From assembly GCA_947259975.1 (NCBI GenBank), contig CAMYOD010000077.1:121368-185367 (forward strand): 64,000 nucleotides of DNA, in the 5' to 3' direction. This document shows, piece by piece, positions 1-7,487 of the stretch. Every line of letters starts with the position of its first letter. The first letter of the stretch is position 1. The notes under the pieces are model-generated. The model searched no databases. It had not been told where the DNA came from and was given only the letters and a program-made list of their open reading frames with translations. Source of the stretch: an uncultured Gammaproteobacteria bacterium (lineage in GTDB: Bacteria > Pseudomonadota > Gammaproteobacteria > HyVt-429). The translations under genes and the position numbers were made by a program.

Positions 1-333
1 GTCTATGGCCTGCTGATCCGGACAGTGGAGGGAACGAAGGTATTTGGGACCAACAGTCTGCAACAGGAGCTTGAGGTTGAGCGGAAACAGGCAGGGGATT
101 TGGTGAAGGTAACATTTGCGTTGCCGGCAGATCTCGGTACGGGTGACTACTTCGTATCACTGGGTGTAGTGGATCATCCGTTGGCTGATGATATTGTGCC
201 AATGGATCGACGTTACGATCTGATTCAGTTAGTGATTGAGGGCAAGATCGGCGGCTATGGCGTGGCCCTGCTCGACGTCAATGTAAATGAACAAAGGCTG
301 GATCCCGGGGCCGTGGAAGTCGCCACGAACTGA
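1..333 (+). CDS. wzt: Wzt C-terminal polysaccharide-binding domain (5' partial)
   Basis: The reading frame is open from the first base, so the start and the whole ATP-binding domain lie upstream of the window. What remains, 110 residues, looks like the end of a Wzt C-terminal beta-sandwich, with the FGTNS element (about residues 15-19) and the GDYFVSLGV strand typical of that domain. In ABC-dependent O-antigen export this domain recognises the modified non-reducing end of the finished glycan before transport. The gene directly precedes a sulfotransferase and a methyltransferase-kinase, which are possible makers of such an end group. The assignment rests on a partial sequence; the domain type is fairly clear, its ligand unknown. 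Confidence 0.75.
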   Translation, partial: VYGLLIRTVEGTKVFGTNSLQQELEVERKQAGDLVKVTFALPADLGTGDYFVSLGVVDHPLADDIVPMDRRYDLIQLVIEGKIGGYGVALLDVNVNEQRLDPGAVEVATN

Positions 334-339
334 GCCTGG

Positions 340-356
340 GTCGCCTGTCAGGCGAC
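340..356. repeat. Perfect 8-bp inverted repeat between wzt and sulfotransferase
   Basis: GTCGCCTG and CAGGCGAC flank a single T. As RNA this could form a 7-bp GC-rich stem with a 3-nt loop. No T-run follows, so it is not a standard intrinsic terminator; it could slow or stabilise the polycistronic mRNA, or be chance. Confidence 0.4.
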
Positions 357-369
357 ATTCGTAGTCACG

Positions 370-1044
370 GTGTTAGTCTCTATACATATCCCAAAGACAG
401 GGGGAATCAGTTTTCAGGGCCTCCTCGAGGCGCTGTTTGGTGCACACCTCGTTCTCGACTACGGCGACAAGATCCTGTTGCCTAATATGTGGTGGCGGCG
501 GCTGGGACGCCCGGTGGGAGTTCGCGCCGTGCCGGTACCTGCCGATACGGCATGCATACATGGTCATTTTCTGGCCCGCAAATACGATCGAAAGTATCCG
601 CATGCGCTGAAGGTGACATGGTTTCGCGACCCGGTGGAGCGCCTGATTTCACACTATCAGTTTTGGCTCCGTAAGCCGGACCCTGACCATCCCTTGTTGG
701 CACAGTGGGGCGGAACTCTACCTGCGTTGAGTGATTTTGCCGCAGCGCGCCCGCTACGCAATGTATATAGCACCTATCTCGATGGCGTGCCGTTGAGTCA
801 ATTCGCGTTTGTAGGCATTACAGAGCAGTACGAGCGCAGCCTCGTGCTATTCCATAAGTTGTTTGCTAGCGACGAATCATTGTCGATCAAGCCCGAGAAC
901 GTGAATGAGGCACGGGGAGGCGCACGTTATGAGGTGGAACCGCAGCTGCGTGAGCGCATTTGTGCACTGAACGCACGCGACCTGCGGCTCTATGGCGACG
1001 CGGTAAAAAAATTCGAACATCTATGTAGTGAGTATTCGGTGTGA
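370..1044 (+). CDS. Sulfotransferase family protein (HIPKTGG type)
   Basis: A 224-residue protein with a GTG start. The 5'-phosphosulfate loop is visible as HIPKTGG (residues 6-12) and the 3'-phosphate-binding region as FRDP followed by a Ser-His-Tyr stretch (85-96). It most likely moves sulfate from PAPS to a hydroxyl, here presumably on a sugar of the exported polysaccharide, in the cytoplasm. It follows the Wzt C-terminal domain by 36 bases and overlaps the next gene by 4 bases (GTGA), so it is probably translated together with it. Membership in the P-loop sulfotransferase group is clear; the acceptor is inferred from context only. Confidence 0.82.
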   Translation: MLVSIHIPKTGGISFQGLLEALFGAHLVLDYGDKILLPNMWWRRLGRPVGVRAVPVPADTACIHGHFLARKYDRKYPHALKVTWFRDPVERLISHYQFWLRKPDPDHPLLAQWGGTLPALSDFAAARPLRNVYSTYLDGVPLSQFAFVGITEQYERSLVLFHKLFASDESLSIKPENVNEARGGARYEVEPQLRERICALNARDLRLYGDAVKKFEHLCSEYSV

Positions 1045-2942
1045 ATCCTGATTCGCCCGCGACCGTGCTGGATAGCTCAGTCTACAACCTGGATCCGGAG
1101 ACCGGTGTCTGGCGACGGGGGCGCGAGTCCACATTTGCGTACAGCGACGGGGACGACGCGGAAAATTATCTGCAGCAGGTGTTCGAGCAAACGCAGGATG
1201 TCTCCTGCGCATCAGATGAACTCGTTCGCGAAATCCGCGATTGGCCGAGTGAGTACCATTTATCGCCGACACGACACAATCTGCTGCGAGGACTCCATTT
1301 CTCGTCGCAGGATCGCATTCTTGAAATTGGCTCCGGATGCGGCGCCCTCACTCGGTTTCTGGGTGAATCCGGCGCCGATGTCCTGGCGCTGGAAGGCAGT
1401 TCGCGACGCGCGGGTCTTACCGCGAACCGTTGCCGTGACCTCGATAACGTGTCCGTCTGCAACGACAATTTCCAGGATTTTCAGGCCAGTGGCCAATTTT
1501 CCGTGGTAACGATGATCGGTGTACTGGAATACGCGCCCATCTTCTTCGATTCCGACGATCCGGTAGGCGCGTTTTTGCGTCGCGCGAGTGACCTGTTGGA
1601 TCTCGAGGGTGTTTTGGTGCTCGCGATAGAAAACCGGCTGGGTCTGAAGTATTTCAACGGCTGTAGCGAGGATCACACCAATCGTTATTTTGATTCTATC
1701 AACGACCTATATGAACCCAAAGGTCCGCGGACATTCGGCTACCAGGAACTGTCACGATTGTTGAACGACGCCGACCTGAGTCACCGCGAATGGATATATC
1801 CCTTTCCGGACTACAAGCTTCCAACCGCACTGGTACGTGAGTCGGCGACGGATAACAAAGTGCTGGATGTGGCGACAATCGCGGGTCATGGCATAGCCAG
1901 AGACTATGTACGCGAGCGCCGACCCTTGTTCAGCGACCGGCTGGCGTGGTCTGCGATCGCGCGTAACGGTTTGCTACCGCATATGGCCAACTCGTTCCTG
2001 GTGGCGGCGAGTCGGGTCCCGATAAAGGCGGAGTTTATGAATAACGCCTGGCAGATCAAGACGTTTTCGAGTGTCCGCAAGAGCCCGTATCGCACCGAGA
2101 ACACGGTGGAGCGAAGGAACGATGCGTGGATTGTCAACAAATGCGATCTACATGGGGCGCCGACCGCAACGGGACCACTGCGCAGGATTCCGTTGACAGA
2201 GCAGCCGTATATCACGGGTGAACTATTGAGTATGCGCCTGGAACGTATCACGTTTGAGCCCGACAGCCATTCACGCTATCTGCGGTACCTGAAGGCGTAT
2301 CTCGATTACCTTGCGGCACATATTGCCAGCGCACAGGAGCAAACCAAGCCTCTTGGTGATCGTTTGCTTCCGCCGGATCACTTCGACTGCATACCTGGCA
2401 ATCTCATCGTTGATAGCCAGGGCGATTGGCATTATATCGATCGCGAGTGGGAGTTCGAGATGCCGGTGACACTCGGCTACCTTTTATTCCGGGCTATGAT
2501 TCACGATTTAACGCGGGTCACCGTATATGGGTCGTTTGATGTTTTTGCCGGCGCTACCAATCTGCGTGAGTTTATTGAGCTTGTATTTTCGAAACTCGGT
2601 ATTCAATGTTCTGCGACGAACTGGCGAACATGGATAGACAATGAAGGGCGCGTACTCGACCAGTTGCTGGTGATGCCCGATCCCGCGCATCCATTGCATC
2701 GCCTGGATGCTGCACTAGAGGACCTCTTTGTGCGTGTGGCGGATCCTCTGGCGTGGCGGGGCGTGCCGCATGAGGGCGCTGGTGCGACGGAGAACCTGCG
2801 GCAGCAATTGCGTGATGCCCTCTCCGTGAAACAGGAAATCGAGATGTCGACAAGCTATCGGATTGGACGCGTACTGGTGGGCGTCATACACCGACCGATG
2901 CAGGCTGTCGTGCGGCTGTTCAGACGTGACAAGGTGGTGTAA
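1041..2942 (+). CDS. Bifunctional methyltransferase-kinase, WbdD-like chain terminator candidate
   Basis: A 633-residue fusion. The N-terminal class I methyltransferase domain shows the SAM-binding motif ILEIGSGCGALT (about 93-104) and an acidic strand end (LALEGS, 115-120). The second half looks like an APH/protein-kinase fold, with an HxDxxxxN catalytic loop (H447, D449, N454) and a metal-binding Asp (D467) in YIDREWE. The C-terminus has a short heptad-like helix (about 588-610) and a basic amphipathic tail. Methyltransferase, then kinase, then coil plus membrane-binding tail is the layout of WbdD, which caps E. coli O9a polymannose with methyl phosphate so that Wzt can recognise it. GTG start inside the previous stop. 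The WbdD role is inference; an unrelated methyltransferase-phosphotransferase is possible. Confidence 0.7.
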   Translation: MNPDSPATVLDSSVYNLDPETGVWRRGRESTFAYSDGDDAENYLQQVFEQTQDVSCASDELVREIRDWPSEYHLSPTRHNLLRGLHFSSQDRILEIGSGCGALTRFLGESGADVLALEGSSRRAGLTANRCRDLDNVSVCNDNFQDFQASGQFSVVTMIGVLEYAPIFFDSDDPVGAFLRRASDLLDLEGVLVLAIENRLGLKYFNGCSEDHTNRYFDSINDLYEPKGPRTFGYQELSRLLNDADLSHREWIYPFPDYKLPTALVRESATDNKVLDVATIAGHGIARDYVRERRPLFSDRLAWSAIARNGLLPHMANSFLVAASRVPIKAEFMNNAWQIKTFSSVRKSPYRTENTVERRNDAWIVNKCDLHGAPTATGPLRRIPLTEQPYITGELLSMRLERITFEPDSHSRYLRYLKAYLDYLAAHIASAQEQTKPLGDRLLPPDHFDCIPGNLIVDSQGDWHYIDREWEFEMPVTLGYLLFRAMIHDLTRVTVYGSFDVFAGATNLREFIELVFSKLGIQCSATNWRTWIDNEGRVLDQLLVMPDPAHPLHRLDAALEDLFVRVADPLAWRGVPHEGAGATENLRQQLRDALSVKQEIEMSTSYRIGRVLVGVIHRPMQAVVRLFRRDKVV

Positions 2943-2944
2943 CT

Positions 2945-3862
2945 GTGGGCGTGGGCGGCATTAAAGTCACCGTAATTTCGCACTTCTGGAACAACGCGGC
3001 GATACTGCCTTACTGGCTGCGTCATCATGTTCGTCTGTTTGATCATGGCATCATGATCGACCACGGCGCATCGGATGGATCTGTCGAATTGATCCGGCGT
3101 TATGCGCCGTCCTGGGAGATCCGCCAGACGGAGCGCTGTCAGGAGGCGTTTATCGCCAGCGCAGCGGATCGGGAAGTAATGGCGATAGAAGAAGAGGTTG
3201 CGGGATGGAAAATGGTCCTGAATGTCACCGAGTTCCTGATCACTACCGATGTTAAGGCCTATATCCGTTCCCTGCCTCGTCATGTGCATGGTGTCACGAC
3301 CAGCGGGGTCGTGCTCGTCGAGGCGCCGCAGACGCGATACGCCAAACTATCGGATGAGCCGCTCTTCCTGCAGAAGACTTTCGGTTACTTCGAGTCGGAA
3401 TTGGGAAAAAAGCCCGAAGACTATGGTGTGCCGGGCGTTTGGCGTAGTCGTCTTCTGCACGATTACCCGAATGGTAAATACGAAACCGGGCGTCATGTCA
3501 CGAAGGTAGACCACATTAACGATCCGAGACTTTTTCTTGCGTGGGCGGGTTGGGCGCCCTTTGAACTGATCAAGCAGATGAAGATGCAGGTACAGACCCG
3601 TATACCGCGCGAAGAGTTCGCGAATGATTTCTCGGTACAGCACCTGTTGAAATCCGAACAGGATTTGGATGACCGGCTCGCGGAAGAACAGGCCCGTAGT
3701 CACGACCTGTTATCCGACTCGCATTATGCAGCCGCACTGCAGCGCATGCGTGCATGGTATATCTCGGGCCGGACATCGGATGGGTTCGCGGGCTGGGTTC
3801 GTGCCTATGCCCGGCGGGCGCGGCGCTGGGCGACCAGTCTCGGCTCACCGCGCTCGGCGTGA
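2945..3862 (+). CDS. Glycosyltransferase, GT2/GT92-like (DUF23 type)
   Basis: 305 residues, GTG start two bases after the previous stop. The N-terminus (VTVISHFWNNAAILPYWLRHH) and the later DHGASDGSVEL resemble the GT2-like family whose members open with a change-of-position strand and an H-x-G-S-x-D-G-S donor motif. Probable cytoplasmic transferase acting on the lipid-linked glycan. It overlaps the next GT gene by 4 bases (GTGA). Donor and acceptor cannot be read from the sequence. Confidence 0.7.
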   Translation: MGVGGIKVTVISHFWNNAAILPYWLRHHVRLFDHGIMIDHGASDGSVELIRRYAPSWEIRQTERCQEAFIASAADREVMAIEEEVAGWKMVLNVTEFLITTDVKAYIRSLPRHVHGVTTSGVVLVEAPQTRYAKLSDEPLFLQKTFGYFESELGKKPEDYGVPGVWRSRLLHDYPNGKYETGRHVTKVDHINDPRLFLAWAGWAPFELIKQMKMQVQTRIPREEFANDFSVQHLLKSEQDLDDRLAEEQARSHDLLSDSHYAAALQRMRAWYISGRTSDGFAGWVRAYARRARRWATSLGSPRSA

Positions 3863-4839
3863 CACCCGGCAACGGCGTTGTGACCAGATCGCTGCCGCGC
3901 ATCGAAATCGTCACGCTGACGCATAATTCCGAACGATATGTCGACGCCTATTTTCGCGCGCTGGCAGCGGTTGACTACCCGTCTGAGCGACTGCGTTTGA
4001 CCCTTCTCGACAATGCCTCGACAGACGGTACCGTCACGCGACTCAAGCAGCATTCGGAAGACGCCGCGCGCGTTCCCGTTTCCGTGCAGCTCGAAGTATC
4101 GTCTACGAACCTGGGGTTTGCGGCCGGCAATAACCTAGTTTTGCGCCAGCTTCTCAAGGAGGCGCGAGCCGATTTCGTGCTCCTGCTGAATCCGGATACG
4201 GAGATCGATTCGCAATGTATCAGTCGGTTGCTTGAAACAATGCGGAGTGATTCACGCATCGGGCTGGTGGAGGCCCGCCAGACGCCACGTGAACACCCCA
4301 AGTGGTATGACCCGATCACACATGAGACCGGATGGTGCTCAGGGGGCGGCGTATTGGTGCGCTGTGAGGCGTTACGAGAGGTCGGGCTCTTTGATGCCAA
4401 GTTTTTCCTGTACTGCGAGGATGTGGATCTTAGTTGGCGCATGTGGTTGCGCAATTGGAAATGCCTGATCAACCCGGAGGCGGTCTATCGCCACTACACG
4501 GAGGATCTGGATGAGGCACGAGACCGCAAGGTGCAGTTGTTTTATACACTACGCAACAGTTTCTTCATGCACCTGAAATACGATTCGTGGAAGGGTCTGC
4601 GACAGCACACCAGGTTTTTTAATCAGGTGATGAATGCACAAAGCGATCCAGAGCTGCGCGCTATCTACAGCAATGCAAAGCGGGCCTATTATCGATTTGT
4701 GCCACAGTTGCTCTGGGATCGTGTGCGATTGGGTTGGCGCAAGAAATCACCCTGGATCGTGTTCGACGGGTTCAATTTTGAGCGTCGTAGAAGCTATACA
4801 GACACCGCCGATGGCGGGCGTATCGTTTATGACAGCTGA
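3859..4839 (+). CDS. GT2 family glycosyltransferase
   Basis: About 326 residues from a GTG that overlaps the preceding stop; a second GTG lies 21 bases on, and a longer upstream extension would run inside the previous gene and is unlikely. The GT-A fold is shown by LTHNSERYVD at the start, a DNASTDGT donor loop, NPDTE as the metal-binding DxD equivalent, and FLYCEDVDLSWR carrying the catalytic acidic pair. This pattern is typical of rhamnosyltransferase-like GT2 enzymes (WbbL group). Part of a tightly packed operon of chain-building enzymes. Confidence 0.85.
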   Translation: MTPGNGVVTRSLPRIEIVTLTHNSERYVDAYFRALAAVDYPSERLRLTLLDNASTDGTVTRLKQHSEDAARVPVSVQLEVSSTNLGFAAGNNLVLRQLLKEARADFVLLLNPDTEIDSQCISRLLETMRSDSRIGLVEARQTPREHPKWYDPITHETGWCSGGGVLVRCEALREVGLFDAKFFLYCEDVDLSWRMWLRNWKCLINPEAVYRHYTEDLDEARDRKVQLFYTLRNSFFMHLKYDSWKGLRQHTRFFNQVMNAQSDPELRAIYSNAKRAYYRFVPQLLWDRVRLGWRKKSPWIVFDGFNFERRRSYTDTADGGRIVYDS

Positions 4840-4887
4840 CATCGATTTCGGGGCGCGAAATCCTGTATCTCCGGACCGGAGAAATAT

Positions 4888-7473
4888 TTGACTGCGACAT
4901 CATCAAGCAGCCCCGTGGTTTCGGTGGTGATCCCTTGTCACAACCACGGCCAATATCTCGACGAGGCAGTGGCGTCTGTGCGCGCCCAGTCCTATCCGCA
5001 TTGGGAGATCATCATCATCGATGACGGTTCGACTGACCCGGATACCGTCGCCGTCCTCGATCGACTCGGGCAAACGGAGTCGATCGCGGTTTTGCGAACG
5101 GAGCAGAACGGACCCGCCATTGCGCGCAACAACGGAATCGGAAAAGCGCGAGGACAGTACATATTGCCACTCGATGCCGATGACAGTATCGGTGTCGACT
5201 ATCTGAAACAGGCGGTTGCGGTGCTCGAGTCGCAACCTGAAACTGGAATCGTCTATTGTCATGCCGAGTATTTTGGTGCCCGAAACGGACCATGGGAACT
5301 TTCAGAGTACTCATTTCCGGGAATCCTGCTCGATAACTGTATTTTTTCGTCGATGGTGTATCGGCGTGCGGACTGGCAGAGGACAATCGGGTACAACCCG
5401 AATATGACACACGGCTGGGAGGACTATGACTTCGTTCTCTCGTTGGTCGAACTCGGTGTCGGTATCGTGCGGTTACCAGATGTCCTGTTTTATTACCGAA
5501 TCACCCCCGGGTCCCGTGATCACGCAATGACATCGGCGATGCAGGTGGACGCCTATGCGCAGATGTATCGAAATCATAGGGATCTGTACGACTCGAATAT
5601 CGAATCTGTGTTTCGTGAGATGTTAGATCTCCGCAGAGCCCGTCGACATGAGCAAGTACTGGAAGAGCAGTTGGATGCGGATGCGCAGGCACGAAAGGAG
5701 CAAATCAAACATTATCGCGATCGCATTACACAATTGGAGGAGACCGTATCAGGGTTACAGACGTCGGGGTTACACGCTGCAATACAACACCTGCGAATGC
5801 GTCGAACAGCGCCCACAGCGTCGTCTACGCCCGTGACGCATCAAAGCTACGAGCAATGGTGGGAGGCCTATAGCGCGGGTAACTCCGAGCATCCGCCGCT
5901 TCCCGTGCCTACGGGTACAACCTCATCGGAACCGTCATTCGCGCTTGTGACGTATGTCAATGGGCCAAATTACAGATATTTGTCGGGCCTGATTCGCTCG
6001 CTGCAGGATCAGAATTACGCCCATTGGCAATTGGGTGTCGCGATTGCCGGTGTCGCGCAGGATGTCATTACGCAAACACTACCCGAGGACGGGCGTGTGC
6101 ACTGTATCGCGGTGGCGGAGGATCGCGCCCAAGGCGCCGCACTCCAGGCCGCTGCCGAGTCCGTACACGGCGACTACCTTGGCGTGCTGGTTCCTGAACT
6201 TGAGTTTGCCAGTGATGGGCTTACAGCGCTTGCCGCGCCCGTTGCAAACTACGGTGCTGATTTTGTTTACGGTGACAGCGATGAGATTGATCAATCCGGT
6301 CGCCACGTGAATCCGAACTTCAAACCTGATTTTTCGCCGGATCTTCTGCTCGGAGTTAACTATATCGATGACAGTTTTGTTTTGAGCAGAAGGCTATTTA
6401 ACGAGATATCCGGTTTTGATCTGGGTCGATCCGAGGGGGCGCGCTCGGATTTGGTCTTGCGTGCCACTGAGCGCGCGAGCTTGATATTCCATACGCGCAG
6501 GATCACGCACCACAAGCGTGCACTCGACAAGCAGCCAGACCAAGCGCAGCGCAGTGGTGATGAGGTCGCTGTATTGCAGGAAGCAATTCGCCGCCAGGGC
6601 GTGGATGCCACGCTGGAACCATTGGAAAAGGGGTACGGTTTTCGCGTACGACGCGCCTTACCGACGCACCCGTTGATCAGTATCGTCGTTCCCTGGTCGC
6701 CTGCGATGCCGATGAGTACACCGGCGGCGGTTTCAATCCTCGAGAAAACTGCGTATTCGGCACTTGAGTTCATGATTTCCTCGCCTTTGCAAAAGGAAGA
6801 GGCTGCCGCGTGGGCGGCGACTCGTGACGTTATTTGGTGTCACCAGCCTGCCGCGACACATTGGGCGGACCTGGCAAATGCAGCGGGCGGGCAGGCCAAG
6901 GGCGAGCATCTCGTTTTCCTCGATCCGCGCGCGAATCTCGTTTCGGCGGACTGGCTGGAACCCATGTTGGAGCACTCCTTGCGCGCAAATATCGGAGCAG
7001 TTGGCGCAACGATTTATGATGAAGCTGAGCGAATCTTCTCGGCAGGCCTATATATTGATCCACAGAATGTCGTTGGTCACGCCCACCATGGTCTTCCGCG
7101 TGGCGCGGGCGGATACCAAAACCGTCTGCAACTGGCGCAGAACGTAACCGGCGTCAGTGGCGCCTGTTTGATGATTAAGCGAGATCTTTTTCATCATGTT
7201 TCCGGGTTTGACACCAGAAATTTCGCGACTTGCTATCACGACATGGATTTGTGCCTGCGCCTGCTGAGCAGCGGGTACCTCAATATGTTTACCCCATTCT
7301 CGGAGATGGCGATACATTCAGGCCGAGAGGGGATGGGGGCATCTGACGTTGACAAGTCATGCGAGGAGACCGAGACGGACTTTTTCCGCGTGCGGCATAA
7401 AGAGATCTTCGGCCACGGCGACTATTACTTCAGCCCGGCACTCGTGGCCCTCCGCGATCAGCTGCTGTCATAG
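4888..7473 (+). CDS. Three-domain GT2 protein with two degenerate GT domains
   Basis: 861 residues from a TTG start chosen because GGAG lies 6 bases upstream and translation immediately gives a GT2 N-terminus. Domain 1 (about 8-230) is a complete GT2: DDGSTD (45-50), DAD (96-98) and a WEDYD acidic motif (177-181). A coiled-coil linker follows (about 245-295). Domains 2 (about 350-545) and 3 (about 596-861) align with the two GT domains of the next gene, sharing FKPDFSPDLLL, but domain 2 reads LVPELE and domain 3 FLDPRAN where the neighbour has LDNDDE and LNNDVE, and domain 2 has lost the QDYD acidic motif. Probably one active transferase plus two non-catalytic GT-fold domains that bind glycan or partners. 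Confidence 0.82.
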   Translation: MTATSSSSPVVSVVIPCHNHGQYLDEAVASVRAQSYPHWEIIIIDDGSTDPDTVAVLDRLGQTESIAVLRTEQNGPAIARNNGIGKARGQYILPLDADDSIGVDYLKQAVAVLESQPETGIVYCHAEYFGARNGPWELSEYSFPGILLDNCIFSSMVYRRADWQRTIGYNPNMTHGWEDYDFVLSLVELGVGIVRLPDVLFYYRITPGSRDHAMTSAMQVDAYAQMYRNHRDLYDSNIESVFREMLDLRRARRHEQVLEEQLDADAQARKEQIKHYRDRITQLEETVSGLQTSGLHAAIQHLRMRRTAPTASSTPVTHQSYEQWWEAYSAGNSEHPPLPVPTGTTSSEPSFALVTYVNGPNYRYLSGLIRSLQDQNYAHWQLGVAIAGVAQDVITQTLPEDGRVHCIAVAEDRAQGAALQAAAESVHGDYLGVLVPELEFASDGLTALAAPVANYGADFVYGDSDEIDQSGRHVNPNFKPDFSPDLLLGVNYIDDSFVLSRRLFNEISGFDLGRSEGARSDLVLRATERASLIFHTRRITHHKRALDKQPDQAQRSGDEVAVLQEAIRRQGVDATLEPLEKGYGFRVRRALPTHPLISIVVPWSPAMPMSTPAAVSILEKTAYSALEFMISSPLQKEEAAAWAATRDVIWCHQPAATHWADLANAAGGQAKGEHLVFLDPRANLVSADWLEPMLEHSLRANIGAVGATIYDEAERIFSAGLYIDPQNVVGHAHHGLPRGAGGYQNRLQLAQNVTGVSGACLMIKRDLFHHVSGFDTRNFATCYHDMDLCLRLLSSGYLNMFTPFSEMAIHSGREGMGASDVDKSCEETETDFFRVRHKEIFGHGDYYFSPALVALRDQLLS

Positions 7474-7487
7474 GCCCGGCGCAAGTT

